In this document: positions 1 through 9,916 of the stretch, one piece after another
Position numbering within the stretch: the stretch's first letter is position 1
Layout: each line of letters starts with the position of its first letter
Source of the DNA: Cognatishimia sp. WU-CL00825
GTDB taxonomy: Bacteria; Pseudomonadota; Alphaproteobacteria; Rhodobacterales; Rhodobacteraceae
DNA length: 64,000 nucleotides
Assembly (NCBI RefSeq): GCF_040364665.1
Contig: NZ_BAABWX010000001.1
Coordinates: 1,550,001-1,614,000 of the forward strand
Direction: 5' to 3'
Program-made: the position numbers and the translations under genes
The notes under the pieces: generated by a model
Databases searched by the model: none
Told to the model about the DNA's origin: nothing
The model's input: the letters and a program-made list of their open reading frames with translations, nothing else

Positions 1-116
1 TCCCGTTGACCATTCCGCTGGTCAATCTGCTGGTGCCGGTCTTGGGCGCGGCAACCTTCACCCATATTTTTCACAAACTAGAGCAGCGCAAAGGTTTTTC
101 AGCCCATTTGTCCTAA
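1..116 (+). CDS. EI24-domain (CysZ-like) membrane protein, C-terminal end
   Basis: Only the last 37 codons are in the window, read from base 3 to the TAA at 114-116. The translated end reads NLLVPVLGAATFTHIFHK and then a short polar tail. That hydrophobic stretch resembles the C-terminus of EI24/CysZ-type inner-membrane proteins as they occur in Rhodobacterales. The family call rests on this short tail alone, so the function (sulfate uptake in true CysZ) is an inference. The gene converges with the DUF1467 gene 21 bases downstream. Confidence 0.55.
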   Translation, partial: PLTIPLVNLLVPVLGAATFTHIFHKLEQRKGFSAHLS

Positions 117-137
117 GCCAAATACCCTTAAAAAGCC

Positions 138-419
138 TTAGCTTTCAGACACTGGCGGCAAACGATCCATCCAATCAAAATCCCGCACGGTGATCTGGCC
201 CGTGGTGATCACCCAGAATAAGATGCCCCATAGAACCGCGCTCAGCGCAGTGGTGATCCATGCTTTTTTCTTGAGGTTATGATGTTCAGGTGCCCCCGCC
301 TGGGTGCCCGGCACAACAGAGCCCATATCCCCCTGGGTTTTCAACCGAATGGGAATAACCACCAAAAACATCATAAACCAGATGACGGCAAATAAGACGA
401 TGGCAGAGGTGATGGACAT
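138..419 (-). CDS. DUF1467 family small membrane protein
   Basis: A 93-residue protein with two predicted membrane helices (about residues 5-25 and 52-72) joined by a polar loop that contains RLKTQGDMG and a PGTQAGAPEHHNLKKK stretch. This two-helix layout with a basic HNLKKKA segment before helix 2 matches DUF1467, a small family of unknown function in alphaproteobacteria. It lies directly downstream of the epimerase gene (mce) on the same strand with an 84-base gap, an arrangement consistent with co-transcription. No enzymatic motif is visible. Confidence 0.8.
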   Translation of the reverse strand: MSITSAIVLFAVIWFMMFLVVIPIRLKTQGDMGSVVPGTQAGAPEHHNLKKKAWITTALSAVLWGILFWVITTGQITVRDFDWMDRLPPVSES

Positions 420-503
420 TGCAATTCCTTTGAGAACACGGGTGTCAGGGCGCTTGGCCCTGACTTAGCATCAATTTAGGGGCCTACAAGGCCAAGATTG
501 GCT

Positions 504-908
504 TTAGACCTGTTCAAGTTCGACGAGACAACCGTTGAAATCTTTGGGATGCAAAAACAGCACAGGCTTGCCATGCGCCCCGATCTTTGGGTCACCGCTG
601 CCCAAAACGCGCGCACCGGAGTCTTTCAACTTATCGCGGGCTGCCAGAATGTCTTCGACTTCATAGCAGATGTGGTGAATGCCACCAGCTGGGTTTTTGG
701 CAAGAAAGCCGTTGATTGGGCTGTCCTCGCCCAGCGGGTACAACAGCTCGATCTTGGTATTTGGCAATTCGATAAACACCACGGTCACGCCATGATCCGG
801 CTCGTCTTGTGGTGCGCCCACGGTGGCCCCTAGGGCATTTTTATATTGCGCCACAGCGGCGTCTAGATCAGGAACAGCGATTGCTACGTGGTTCAGGCGG
901 CCGATCAT
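504..908 (-). CDS. mce: Methylmalonyl-CoA epimerase
   Basis: A 134-residue protein of the vicinal-oxygen-chelate (glyoxalase) fold. It interconverts the (S) and (R) forms of methylmalonyl-CoA in propionyl-CoA breakdown. The metal ligands expected for the family are present: H7 in RLNHVAIAVPD, H78/H79 in GGIHHICYEV, and E130 in CLVELEQV near the C-terminus. The start at 908 is chosen over an in-frame ATG 63 bases upstream because AGGAGAG lies a few bases before it and homologues begin at MIGRLNH. The propionyl-CoA carboxylase and mutase genes are not in the window. DUF1467 follows on the same strand. Confidence 0.93.
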   Translation of the reverse strand: MIGRLNHVAIAVPDLDAAVAQYKNALGATVGAPQDEPDHGVTVVFIELPNTKIELLYPLGEDSPINGFLAKNPAGGIHHICYEVEDILAARDKLKDSGARVLGSGDPKIGAHGKPVLFLHPKDFNGCLVELEQV

Positions 909-1052
909 CGGTCTCTCCTTTGTGTATGTCTTAAGTGCTGTCGTTATGGGCAAAGCCTGCGCAACACACAAGCGACACGCCGACGCGGGCTTTTAACCTG
1001 CTGTTAGCACTTGCTTGCTTAGCCTAGCCCTATGAAAATGCAGGAGGAGGCA

Positions 1053-1769
1053 ATGGACGAGTTCAACAGTCTTGGATATCTGGGCAAGCCCACAGCCCGC
1101 CGGCCCCTGTTGGGGTTGACGGTTTTGGTGGTCGAAGACAGCCGTTTTGCCAGCGAGGCTTTGCGCTTGATTTGCCTGAAAAGCGGGGCCCGCATTCGGC
1201 GTGCTGACAGTTTACGATCTGCACGGCGACACCTGCGGGTGTACCGGCCGTCTGTCGCGGTGATTGATATTGGGTTGCCAGACGGGTCCGGGCTGGATCT
1301 GATCCGGGATCTTAACCAAACTGACCCGCGGGTCTCGGTGCTGATTGCCACCTCGGGGGACGACACATTAGCGCGGGCTTGCCGCAGCGCCGGTGCGGAT
1401 CACTTCCTCTCTAAGCCTCTGGAATCATTAGTGGCATTCCAAACTTGCATCTTAAGTCATTTGCCCACCGAACGGGTTCCCAGCGGCCTGCGCGCTTTAC
1501 ATGATGAAAAAATCACCCCCGATCCAATGGCCTATTTGGATGATCTGGCCCACGCCGCCGAGGTTTTGGCCCAGCCCGAAGATGATCAGATGTTCAGCTA
1601 TGTTGTGCCATTTTTATGCGGCATCGCCCTGAGCGCTGGGGATCTGGCATTGAAATCTGCCGTAGATGCGCTGCGCCTGTCCCATGAAAAGGGCAAGGCT
1701 TTGGATCAAAAACAAGCACAACTGACCTTGATGCTGCAGCAACGATTGGTGAGTCGACAGGCGATGTGA
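1053..1769 (+). CDS. Stand-alone response regulator with an uncharacterised C-terminal region
   Basis: The N-terminal half is a CheY-like receiver domain. LTVLVVEDSRF carries the acidic pair, AVIDIGLPDGSG holds the phospho-acceptor aspartate, ATSGD the switch residue, and FLSKPLES the conserved lysine. After about residue 135 comes a mainly helical C-terminal region of about 100 residues with no recognised HTH, GGDEF or HisKA output motif. The start at 1053 follows AGGAGGAGG directly; two upstream in-frame ATGs lack this spacing. No histidine kinase gene is adjacent, so the partner is unknown. Its stop codon abuts that of the convergent DUF1501 gene with no intergenic base. Confidence 0.8.
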   Translation: MDEFNSLGYLGKPTARRPLLGLTVLVVEDSRFASEALRLICLKSGARIRRADSLRSARRHLRVYRPSVAVIDIGLPDGSGLDLIRDLNQTDPRVSVLIATSGDDTLARACRSAGADHFLSKPLESLVAFQTCILSHLPTERVPSGLRALHDEKITPDPMAYLDDLAHAAEVLAQPEDDQMFSYVVPFLCGIALSAGDLALKSAVDALRLSHEKGKALDQKQAQLTLMLQQRLVSRQAM

Positions 1770-2996
1770 CTAGCGCAACAGCCCCGGGGAAACGCCCATA
1801 TCCAGCCCGGCAAACACCTCGCTTTGCAAGGCTGTGCGCGAAATGCCAATGCTGTCGTGCATCGCCCAGGCGGCCCATGACCGTACGTCACTTGTGGGCA
1901 TCAGGTCGCGTGCCTGATATAGATCCGGTTCTGACAGACCGGGCCAGTCGCCCAGCACCCGCCCCCCATTGATGGCACCGCCTGCCATAATCATCGTGCC
2001 ACCGGTGCCGTGATCGGTGCCTTTTGTGCCATTTTCGCGCACGGTGCGGCCAAATTCCGTCATGCACAAAACGGTGGTGTCCTGCCAAATGGGCGCACCC
2101 AATTGGGTCTTTAGGCGCAAAAGGGTTTCTGACAGACGCTTGAGCGGCGTATTCAGTGCGCGCTGTTGTTGGGCATGGGTGTCCCAGCCGGAAATCGAAA
2201 ACGACGCAATGCGGGTTTCTGCCTTGAGCTGCTCGGCGGCAAAATCCGCGATTTTCAGATGTGGACGACCGGTGCGGGCGTCTTTGGCGTCGGCCATCAT
2301 TTCATCCATCATGCCCTGGGGTTCCAGATCAAAGGTCACTGAATCCCCGTCAGAGCCCGCAAGGCGAATGGCCTCGGCCATGGCGGCCGCCATTTCAGGA
2401 TCATTTTGCATGGTTAATTCCAAGAGGCGTAAACCCTGAGATGAGAGGGTCAAGTCCACTTCTGGCGACCAATTGGACACCGGCGCGGAGCCAGCCAACA
2501 ACAGCATATCTTCGCGGCCCAAGGCAAAGGCCGTATGCTCCTTGGCCCCTTTAAGGTGCGGCAACATGCGGTTCAGCCAGCCCGTGCGACGGCCCAATGG
2601 GGCCAGGTCGGCGGTGCCCGCTTCGAGCAAGTCTTGACCGTCAAAATGGCTGCGCTTGTTTCGATAAGGCGTTGATGTGGCTTGTACAAACCCCAAATCG
2701 CCCTGCCTCCAAAGTGGCAAAAGGTCTTTTAAGGCTGGATGAATTCCGTGAAAATCTGTGATTTGTAGATTGCTGTTTTGGTCTTTGGCAAGATTTGGAC
2801 GCAACGCGCCAAATTCGGCATCCCCCCAGGGGCGCAATACATCGATACCATCCATGCCGCCACGCAGGATGATCACCACCAGACGACGATCGCCAGGGGC
2901 TGATGCCAGACTGATCGGCGTCAACAAGGGGCTGGCGGCAGCGGAACAGCCAAGCAATGTGGCTTGCGATAAAAACTTGCGGCGGGACAGGCTCAT
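1770..2996 (-). CDS. DUF1501 family protein with Tat signal
   Basis: A 408-residue protein. Its N-terminus MSLSRRKFLSQATLLGCSAA is a twin-arginine signal, which indicates export of a folded protein to the periplasm. The mature part shows RRLVVIILRGGMDGID and later TEFGRTVREN followed by DHGTGG, hallmarks of DUF1501 proteins, which are distantly related to sulfatase/alkaline-phosphatase folds. The start at 2996 is preceded by AGGAG and sits 11 bases after the stop of the DUF1800 gene, so the pair is almost certainly one operon. DUF1501 and DUF1800 proteins are encoded side by side in many bacteria; their biochemical role is not established. Confidence 0.9.
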   Translation of the reverse strand: MSLSRRKFLSQATLLGCSAAASPLLTPISLASAPGDRRLVVIILRGGMDGIDVLRPWGDAEFGALRPNLAKDQNSNLQITDFHGIHPALKDLLPLWRQGDLGFVQATSTPYRNKRSHFDGQDLLEAGTADLAPLGRRTGWLNRMLPHLKGAKEHTAFALGREDMLLLAGSAPVSNWSPEVDLTLSSQGLRLLELTMQNDPEMAAAMAEAIRLAGSDGDSVTFDLEPQGMMDEMMADAKDARTGRPHLKIADFAAEQLKAETRIASFSISGWDTHAQQQRALNTPLKRLSETLLRLKTQLGAPIWQDTTVLCMTEFGRTVRENGTKGTDHGTGGTMIMAGGAINGGRVLGDWPGLSEPDLYQARDLMPTSDVRSWAAWAMHDSIGISRTALQSEVFAGLDMGVSPGLLR

Positions 2997-3007
2997 CAGC
3001 GCGGCTC

Positions 3008-4384
3008 CTATTGTCGTTGAAACGCGGGCGAGGACAACACAAGCGCAATGCCCTCCCAACGGTTTTCTGCGGCCTCGGCGGCGAAACGAATTTCCTGGGT
3101 CAAACGGTTGCCCAGCGCAGCGGAGGCAAAGGTCCGCGGATCGGGTAACGTGCGTCGCAGCGCCTGCGGGGCGGCCAGCGCCCATTGCAGACGCGCCGCC
3201 ATGAATTGCGGGGTGATCCAGTGGCTATTTTCTTCGGGCCAGCCGTCTGGACCGTTAGGCTTTTCCCAGGGTTGCCCCATGATTTGTAACGGGATGTACA
3301 GGATATTGCGCAGATCTTTTTCGCGGCTACGGGTCAAATAGGGTTCGCCGATGTCCAACGCACGCAGGGCGCTGGCTATGAAATCAATTGGCAGTTTGAC
3401 GTTTTGCGCTGTGGTGGTCCAGCTGGCAGGGTGATCCAACATCGCCTGATAGAGCGCCATCAGGTCACCACCGGTTTGCAAAAAGGCAGTTTCGACAGCT
3501 TTGACCTGATCTGGATCTGGCTGATCGCTGATGAAATGCCGCACAAGCTTGGTGGCGATATGTTTGGCGGTCACCGGATGGTTGGCCAGATCGCGTAGCG
3601 CCGCCTGGATGTCGCGCAGACCGCCGTTGCTACCATAAGATTTGCCCAAAACCGTCTCGTGCCCCGGTTCAACCGCGCGCGGATCAAATTTAAACGCCCC
3701 TGCCCGGTCATAGCCCATGCCGGTGAACAATTCCGCGAGCTGACGTACGTCGGCTTGGGAATATGGACCATCCACGCCCAAAGTGTGCAATTCCAACACT
3801 TCGCGGGCGAGGTTTTCGTTTAGACCGCGTTGGTTTTTGGGAGTTGCGCGTTTGCTGTTTGGGCCAACCGATTGCTGTTGATCCAGATAGTTTAACATCA
3901 GCGGATGGGTGACCGCGCTGATAAGAAGATCCGCGAAAGTGCCGGTGATATTGGGGCGAATGGCCTCTTGCACATAGGGTGAGGTGGCCCATTTCACGAT
4001 CATGACTTTGCCATGGGCGGTGAAGTGATCGGCCCAGAAAAACGCCAGACGCTCGCGCAGTCCGGTTTCAGAATGGACGCGGCGCAGCAGTGCGTTGCGG
4101 AATGTGGTTGCATAGGTGGTGCGGGCATCTTTGACCAAAGATTTCCGTTCTTTGGCCATGCGTTCGGCCAGTTCTGTGCCACGGTTTTTCCGTTCAGTCC
4201 GGCGCACATCGTTAAAGGCCGCGACGCGGTGACGGAATTGGTCATAGGGTTCGATTGGAAAGCGGGTGGCCATATGATCCGGGCTCGTTAAACCGTTCAG
4301 CATGTCTTGGATGCTTTGTGGCGGTTGGGCTGTGGGTGACAGACCCGTGCCAAAACGGATTTCTGCAATATGCGGATCAAACAT
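3008..4384 (-). CDS. DUF1800 domain-containing protein
   Basis: A 458-residue protein beginning MFDPHIAEIRFGTGLSP, the usual N-terminus of DUF1800 proteins in Rhodobacterales. The central part contains LRERLAFFWADHFTAHGK, LNENLAREVLELHTLGVDG and ADVRQLAELFTGM, all characteristic of the family. No signal peptide is visible at the chosen start; a longer in-frame start at 4528 would run through the aspS terminator and is rejected. It is the first gene of a two-gene operon with the Tat-exported DUF1501 protein. The function is unknown. Confidence 0.9.
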   Translation of the reverse strand: MFDPHIAEIRFGTGLSPTAQPPQSIQDMLNGLTSPDHMATRFPIEPYDQFRHRVAAFNDVRRTERKNRGTELAERMAKERKSLVKDARTTYATTFRNALLRRVHSETGLRERLAFFWADHFTAHGKVMIVKWATSPYVQEAIRPNITGTFADLLISAVTHPLMLNYLDQQQSVGPNSKRATPKNQRGLNENLAREVLELHTLGVDGPYSQADVRQLAELFTGMGYDRAGAFKFDPRAVEPGHETVLGKSYGSNGGLRDIQAALRDLANHPVTAKHIATKLVRHFISDQPDPDQVKAVETAFLQTGGDLMALYQAMLDHPASWTTTAQNVKLPIDFIASALRALDIGEPYLTRSREKDLRNILYIPLQIMGQPWEKPNGPDGWPEENSHWITPQFMAARLQWALAAPQALRRTLPDPRTFASAALGNRLTQEIRFAAEAAENRWEGIALVLSSPAFQRQ

Positions 4385-4486
4385 GACTGCCTCTGGTTTG
4401 CTTTTGGCCCAAGATACACAAGTTAAACGCAACAGTTCAGGCTTTCCGTCGAATTTTGTAAATTGCGGCGGGGCCTTGCCTAAAAC

Positions 4487-4518
4487 GCAAAAAGGGGGCC
4501 GCCTAGGACCCCCTTTTC
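4487..4518 (-). terminator. Rho-independent terminator of aspS
   Basis: On the minus strand AAAAGGGGG and CCCCCTTTTT form a stem around a short GC-rich loop, and further thymines follow. It starts 20 bases after the aspS stop codon. Confidence 0.85.
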
Positions 4519-4537
4519 TAATTTTCATGAAGCGCGT

Positions 4538-6394
4538 TTAGTCTTGTGGAATGACGCGCAGGCCCAGTTCCATCAACTGATCGCTTTGCGGATCATTTGG
4601 CGCGTTCATCATCAGGTCTTCGGCGCGTTGGTTCATGGGGAACATCACAACTTCACGGATGTTCTGTTGATCAGCCAACAACATCACGATGCGGTCAACA
4701 CCAGCGGCGCAGCCCGCGTGTGGAGGGGCACCGTATTGGAAGGCATTCACAAGCGCACCAAAACGTTTTTCGACTTCGTCTTTGCCATAGCCAGCAATTT
4801 CAAAGGCTTTGAACATGATTTCTGGCTTGTGGTTCCGTACCGCGCCAGAGACCAATTCGTAGCCATTACACGCCAAATCATATTGGTAGCCAAGGACGTC
4901 CAGCGGATCGCCGTTCAGCGCATCCATGCCGCCCTGTGGCATCGAGAACGGGTTGTGTTCAAAGTCGATTTTGCCGGTTTCTTCGTCTTTTTCATAAATT
5001 GGGAAATCAACGATCCAAGCAAAGGCAAAGCGGTTGGTGTCGGTCAAGCCAAGTTCGTTGCCGATCACGTTACGGGCGCGGCCTGCAACCGGTTCAAAGG
5101 CTTTGGGTTTGCCGCCAAGGAAGAAGGCTGCATCGCCCACACCCAGACCAAGTTGCTGACGGATGGCTTCGGTGCGCTCTGGGCCAATGTTTTTGGCCAG
5201 AGGACCGGCCGCTTCCATGCCGCCTTCGACTTCGCCGGATTTCAGCTTGGCTTGGGCTTCTTTGACTTTGATGCCCAGCTCTTGGGCAACAGCATCAGCT
5301 GTTTTTTCGCGCCAGAAGATATAGCCCATGCCGGGCAGGCCTTCTTGTTGGGCGAATTTATTCATGCGGTCACAGAATTTGCGTGAGCCGCCGGATGGCG
5401 CAGGGATCGCGCGAATTTCGGTGCCTTCGGTTTCCAGCAATTTTGCAAAGATGGCAAAGCCAGAGCCTGCGAAATGTTCGGAGACAACTTGCATTTCGAT
5501 TGGGTTACGCAGGTCAGGTTTGTCAGAACCGTATTTCAGCGCGGCCTCTTTATAAGAAATCTGTGGCCAGTCGTTTGGTGCGTCGACTTTTTTGTCACCA
5601 CCGAATTCTTCAAACACGCCTGCCAAGACTGGGGCGATGGTGTCAAACACGTCTTGCTGTTCAACAAAGCTCATTTCCAGGTCGAGCTGGTAGAAGTCGG
5701 TTGGCGAACGGTCGGCACGTGGGTCTTCGTCGCGGAAGCACGGTGCGATTTGGAAGTATTTGTCAAAACCCGCAACCATCATCAGCTGTTTGAACTGCTG
5801 TGGGGCCTGTGGCAGGGCGTAAAATTTGCCCGGGTGCAGACGAGATGGCACCAAAAAGTCACGCGCGCCCTCTGGGGAGGATGCGGTGATAATCGGCGTT
5901 TGATATTCGCGGAATTCTTTGTCCCACATGCGTTTGCGCATCGACATCACCACGTCAGAGCGCAGCTTCATGCTGTCTTGCATCTGCTCGCGGCGCAGGT
6001 CGAGGAAACGATACTTTAGGCGGGTTTCTTCGGGGTATTCCTGATCGCCAAACACCATCAATGGCAGTTCTTCGGCGGCACCCAATACTTCGAGACCCCG
6101 GATAAACACCTCGATCTCGCCGGTTGGGATATTTTTGTTCACAAGGCTTTCGTCACGTGCCAGCACGTTGCCTTCGATCTGAATGCACCATTCGCTGCGC
6201 ACTTTTTCAAGGTCTGCAAACACCGGGCTGTCGGGGTCCGCCATAACCTGAGTGATGCCATAGTGATCGCGCAGGTCGATAAACAGCAAGCCGCCGTGGT
6301 CGCGAACGCGGTGTACCCAACCTGACAGGCGAACGGTTTCGCCCACGTTGGATTTGTTCAGATCTGCGCAGGTATGGCTGCGATATGCGTGCAT
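4538..6394 (-). CDS. aspS: Aspartate--tRNA ligase
   Basis: A 618-residue class IIb aminoacyl-tRNA synthetase that charges tRNA-Asp in the cytoplasm. The N-terminal OB-fold anticodon-binding domain begins [19 protein letters not shown]. Motif 2 is seen in [19 protein letters not shown], and motif 3 in [18 protein letters not shown] near the C-terminus. A bacterial-type GAD insertion lies in between, and the overall length fits bacterial AspRS (about 590 residues). The start at 6394 follows AAAGG at a good distance; a longer reading frame upstream has no supporting signal. The gene is followed by a strong terminator, so it appears monocistronic. A discriminating or non-discriminating nature cannot be told from sequence by eye. 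Confidence 0.97.
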   Translation of the reverse strand: MHAYRSHTCADLNKSNVGETVRLSGWVHRVRDHGGLLFIDLRDHYGITQVMADPDSPVFADLEKVRSEWCIQIEGNVLARDESLVNKNIPTGEIEVFIRGLEVLGAAEELPLMVFGDQEYPEETRLKYRFLDLRREQMQDSMKLRSDVVMSMRKRMWDKEFREYQTPIITASSPEGARDFLVPSRLHPGKFYALPQAPQQFKQLMMVAGFDKYFQIAPCFRDEDPRADRSPTDFYQLDLEMSFVEQQDVFDTIAPVLAGVFEEFGGDKKVDAPNDWPQISYKEAALKYGSDKPDLRNPIEMQVVSEHFAGSGFAIFAKLLETEGTEIRAIPAPSGGSRKFCDRMNKFAQQEGLPGMGYIFWREKTADAVAQELGIKVKEAQAKLKSGEVEGGMEAAGPLAKNIGPERTEAIRQQLGLGVGDAAFFLGGKPKAFEPVAGRARNVIGNELGLTDTNRFAFAWIVDFPIYEKDEETGKIDFEHNPFSMPQGGMDALNGDPLDVLGYQYDLACNGYELVSGAVRNHKPEIMFKAFEIAGYGKDEVEKRFGALVNAFQYGAPPHAGCAAGVDRIVMLLADQQNIREVVMFPMNQRAEDLMMNAPNDPQSDQLMELGLRVIPQD

Positions 6395-6678
6395 GTCTTT
6401 GCCTTTCATCCAAGCCCACGTTGGGGCCGTCAGAACAGGGGCCGCTGGGCGACCCGTTCTAAAAAATTCGTCCGGGCCGATACACCGTGTGCGTGGCAGG
6501 AAGTCAAGCAATGACTGCTGTGAAGGTGCGAAATCGCGGTGTGTGGGCGCATTTTGACCCACCATTTGAGGGACGAAAGACAATTCTTTACAAACCGGCG
6601 TTTGGTTTTGCAGACTATGGGGCAATTCTATCTGCGCGCTGTGCGCCGGACAATCGGAGGAAAACGCTGGAGGGACGC

Positions 6679-7908
6679 ATGTGGACGACCCTGTTTTTGC
6701 GGATGATGCGACAGCTGATCCGCACTGGAGTTTTAGAAATCACCCTGCCCGATGGGCGGGTCGAACGCATGGGGCAGCGCCGCGCCGATGACGCGCCGGT
6801 AAAAATTACGCTCCATGACACGTCATTGCCCCGGCGCATAATCTTAAGCCCGGAGCTGGCCGTTGGCGAAGGCTATATGGACGGCACGCTGACCATAGAA
6901 AATGATGATCTGTATGGGTTGCTATCGCTGGGCATTCGTAATTTTTCATTGGGACGTGGTCATGGGGTTGAGCGTTTTTTGGGACCGCTGACCAAACGCG
7001 TGCATCAATTTAATCCGATGGGCCGGGCGCAAAAGAATGTCGCGCATCATTATGATTTATCCGGCGCGCTGTATGATTTGTTTTTGGATGACGACAAGCA
7101 ATATTCCTGTGCCTATTTTCGCGAGCCTGACATGTCGCTTGGCGCTGCTCAGCGCGCCAAAAAGGCGCATATCGCTACAAAACTGTGTCTGGAGCCTGAC
7201 CAACATGTTTTGGATATCGGCTGTGGATGGGGCGGCATGGCGCTGACCTTAGCGCAGGATTATGGGGTACAGGTCACAGGGGTGACCTTGTCACAAGAAC
7301 AGCAGGCGGTTGCCAAACAACGGGTGGCCGAGGCTGGGTTGACCGACCGCGTCAGCATTTTATTGAAGGATTACCGCAGTTTAAACACACGGTTTGATCG
7401 CATTGTATCGGTTGGGATGTTTGAGCATGTTGGCGTGCCGCATTACCGGGTGTTTTTTGATCAACTGCGCAAACGGTTGTCGCGCAACGGGGTTGCATTG
7501 GTTCACACAATTGGACGCGCCGCGCCCCCCAGTCGCACCAGCCCCTGGGTGAATAAATACATTTTTCCGGGGGGATATGTGCCGTCGATGTCAGAGGTGC
7601 TGAAAGCGCTTGAAAAAGAGCGATTGTGGGTCACCGACGTGGAGGTCTGGCGATTACATTATGCCGAGACGCTGCGGCATTGGCATGATCGGTTTTCCAA
7701 CCACATTGAAGAGGCAGAGGCGCTGTATGATGCGCGGTTTTGCCGGATGTGGCGGTTTTATCTAGTGGCCGCAGAGCTGACATTTCGGCTGCATCGACAA
7801 TGTGTGTTTCAGTTTCAGATCACGCGCGAACAGACTGCGGTGCCTTTGACACGCGACTATCTGTACCGGGCCGCAGAAAGCTCTGTGATGGATCACGCGG
7901 CGCAATAG
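6679..7908 (+). CDS. Cyclopropane-fatty-acyl-phospholipid synthase family methyltransferase
   Basis: A 409-residue SAM-dependent methyltransferase of the CFA/mycolic-acid synthase family, which adds a methylene or methyl group across double bonds of membrane-lipid acyl chains. Seen: [16 protein letters not shown] (residues 122-137), the SAM-binding loop [16 protein letters not shown] (about 177-192), [10 protein letters not shown], and the C-terminal [15 protein letters not shown]. The start at 6679 follows GGAGGG. Divergent from aspS and convergent with pabC. Whether it makes cyclopropane or a branched/unsaturated product (as UfaA-type homologues do) cannot be decided from the sequence. Confidence 0.9.
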   Translation: MWTTLFLRMMRQLIRTGVLEITLPDGRVERMGQRRADDAPVKITLHDTSLPRRIILSPELAVGEGYMDGTLTIENDDLYGLLSLGIRNFSLGRGHGVERFLGPLTKRVHQFNPMGRAQKNVAHHYDLSGALYDLFLDDDKQYSCAYFREPDMSLGAAQRAKKAHIATKLCLEPDQHVLDIGCGWGGMALTLAQDYGVQVTGVTLSQEQQAVAKQRVAEAGLTDRVSILLKDYRSLNTRFDRIVSVGMFEHVGVPHYRVFFDQLRKRLSRNGVALVHTIGRAAPPSRTSPWVNKYIFPGGYVPSMSEVLKALEKERLWVTDVEVWRLHYAETLRHWHDRFSNHIEEAEALYDARFCRMWRFYLVAAELTFRLHRQCVFQFQITREQTAVPLTRDYLYRAAESSVMDHAAQ

Positions 7909-7912
7909 GCGA

Positions 7913-8554
7913 TTAGGGGGATATCAGATCAGCTTTGATCAATCCGCGCAGCGAATTGCCCATATGAATTGCAGAGGCGCTTTGCAGGTCTTGCAGGGTA
8001 ACAGGGCTTTCGATCACCCTGCCCTGATCAAGCAGCATCCCGCGCAGAATGCCGGGCAGGACACCGGCGGTTATGGGGGGCGTGATCATTTGGCCGTCGG
8101 GCCGGGTGACAAAAAGGTTGGTGATGGTGCCTTCGCAAAACTCGCCGTCCTGGTTGGCAAAGAGCCATTCATCGGTGCCTTTGGGCAAGGCGGCGCGTTC
8201 GGCGTCATACAGCGCGCGTTGGGTTGTTTTGTGGCGCAGCCAGATGTCGTTGGCGTCCAATCGTTTGTTCGAGATTTGAACGGCCCATTGTTTGGGCGTG
8301 CTGCCCAAGGGGGCTGAGGTAAAGTCAAAACCGTCTTGGCCCAGAGTTAAGCGACACCGCAGGCCCGCATTCCCTGCCACCCGTATGGCCGAGAGTGCCG
8401 CGTCTTGCGCGAAATCGAAACCAAGCGCATGGGCAGAACGCGCCATGCGGCTGAGGTGGCGATCAAGGTGGCGAAATCCGGTATCGGGATGCCAGCCAAA
8501 GGTTTCAATCAATCGCGTTCCTGCTGGAACGCCGCTGCGTAGCGGGCTTTCCAT
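7913..8554 (-). CDS. pabC: Aminodeoxychorismate lyase (class IV aminotransferase fold)
   Basis: A 213-residue PLP enzyme expected to convert 4-amino-4-deoxychorismate to p-aminobenzoate and pyruvate for folate synthesis. The PLP lysine is probably K in WLRHKTTQRALYDAER, and GEFCEGTITNLFV plus PPITAGVLPGILR are typical class IV motifs. It is shorter than E. coli PabC (269). The ATG at 8554 lies inside the end of pabB, giving a 46-base overlap, and is preceded by GAGGAAG; translation is probably coupled. The pairing with pabB makes the lyase role much more likely than a branched-chain or D-amino acid aminotransferase. Confidence 0.88.
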   Translation of the reverse strand: MESPLRSGVPAGTRLIETFGWHPDTGFRHLDRHLSRMARSAHALGFDFAQDAALSAIRVAGNAGLRCRLTLGQDGFDFTSAPLGSTPKQWAVQISNKRLDANDIWLRHKTTQRALYDAERAALPKGTDEWLFANQDGEFCEGTITNLFVTRPDGQMITPPITAGVLPGILRGMLLDQGRVIESPVTLQDLQSASAIHMGNSLRGLIKADLISP

Positions 8555-9630
8555 AGCGCTTCCTCGTATTCTGATGCGGCCGTGCTATCCCAAACTACGC
8601 CACCGCCGACATTCAACGTCGCTTTGCCGTCTTGCGCGGTCAGGGTCCGAATGGCGACATTGAATTCGCTGCGCCCATCTGGTGCGGCCCAGCCGATTGT
8701 TCCGCAATAGATATCACGCGCCCAGGGTTCCAGATCATTGAGAATTTCCATCGCCCGTAGCTTTGGGGCACCGGTGATAGAGCCACAGGGAAACAAAGCC
8801 TGGAAAATATCGCCCAAAGAAGTTTTGGGGCGTAGTTTGGCGCGCACCAAGGACACCATTTGGTGCACCGTGGCATAGCTCTCGACCTTGAACAATTCCG
8901 GCACCTTGACCGAGCCAAGTTCAGCCACACGGCTGATGTCATTGCGCAGTAGGTCGACGATCATCAGGTTTTCGGCGCGGTTTTTTTCATCCGCTTGCAG
9001 CCAAGCGATCAAACGCGCGTCTTCCTCTGGGTTTTCAGAGCGCGGCTGCGTGCCCTTCATCGGGCGGGTTTCTATTGTGCCATCAGATGTTGTGCGAAAA
9101 AACAGTTCTGGTGAGCGACTGAGCAAATCCGGGCCGTTGTCTTGCAACACAAGGGCACCTTGCCCAACCGGTTGTCGCGCGGTGAGGGCCGCATAAAGGG
9201 CTTGGGTTTCGCCTGAATAGGTCACGTCGAGCGGAAAGGTCAGGTTGGCCTGGTAGATATCACCGGCGCCAATAAACCCATTCACAACCTCAAAGGCGCG
9301 TGTGTATCTTTGTTCATCCCAACGGGGTGTCGCGTTTTCCAACCGGCAAGACCCGTGGCGCAAGGCTTGCAGGCCAGGCGCGCCATAGACGCCAAAGCAT
9401 ATCAGCGGCAAGGCGCGATTTTTTGGCATGCGTGGCAACAATCTGGGTTCAAGCGCATAGCCCAGTTCATAGCTGGCGTAACCCGCAACCCAATAGCCCG
9501 CATCCCGAGCAGCTTGCAGCGCATCCAAGGCTTGGGGCACCTGCGATGCGTCCTCTGCGATGATCATGTCAGAGGGGGCGCTAAAACATGTGCCGGCCCC
9601 AAGTGGGCCCTGATCAAAGCGAATCTTCAC
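8509..9630 (-). CDS. pabB: Aminodeoxychorismate synthase component I
   Basis: A 373-residue chorismate-binding enzyme that aminates chorismate to aminodeoxychorismate in p-aminobenzoate synthesis. Diagnostic segments are [46 protein letters not shown] and [18 protein letters not shown], which form the active site. The start is taken as GTG at 9630 with AAAGGA six bases upstream, giving [13 protein letters not shown]; the longer ATG frame has no such signal. It overlaps pabC, which completes the pathway step. The glutamine amidotransferase component (PabA/TrpG) is not in the window. Confidence 0.93.
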   Translation of the reverse strand: MKIRFDQGPLGAGTCFSAPSDMIIAEDASQVPQALDALQAARDAGYWVAGYASYELGYALEPRLLPRMPKNRALPLICFGVYGAPGLQALRHGSCRLENATPRWDEQRYTRAFEVVNGFIGAGDIYQANLTFPLDVTYSGETQALYAALTARQPVGQGALVLQDNGPDLLSRSPELFFRTTSDGTIETRPMKGTQPRSENPEEDARLIAWLQADEKNRAENLMIVDLLRNDISRVAELGSVKVPELFKVESYATVHQMVSLVRAKLRPKTSLGDIFQALFPCGSITGAPKLRAMEILNDLEPWARDIYCGTIGWAAPDGRSEFNVAIRTLTAQDGKATLNVGGGVVWDSTAASEYEEALWKARYAAAFQQERD

Positions 9631-9831
9631 CGGTGTTCCTTTACATCCATTACTTCGGTATAACGCTAAGTGGCGGAGTTCACAGGCCACAAACAAGTCG
9701 CCCTACAGAGATATAACGACAGAGGCTTTTGGGGGCACGTATTGGTTGCGTCGGGGGAGGCTGCCAAAGACCTTTAGGGGAAAGCTTACCAAATGGTCTA
9801 AAATGTCTGGTCTGCAATTGCTGAAAGCCCC

Positions 9832-9859
9832 TTGCACCTCGTCTTCTGATGTCTATAAC
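9832..9859 (+). promoter_or_regulatory. Candidate sigma-70 promoter of carB
   Basis: TTGCAC, 16 bases, then TATAAC lie 58-85 bases before the carB start codon. The match to the -35/-10 consensus is good, but this is pattern recognition only. Confidence 0.5.
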
Positions 9860-9916
9860 CCACGACAATTTGCGCCCGCGGCGAGTCTGCCCCGCCCCCT
9901 ACCTCTGAGGTCTGCC

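Noticed and set aside
4544..5386. 280-codon open frame opposite aspS
   Set aside because: Shadow of a highly conserved tRNA synthetase; no start signal and low-complexity composition.
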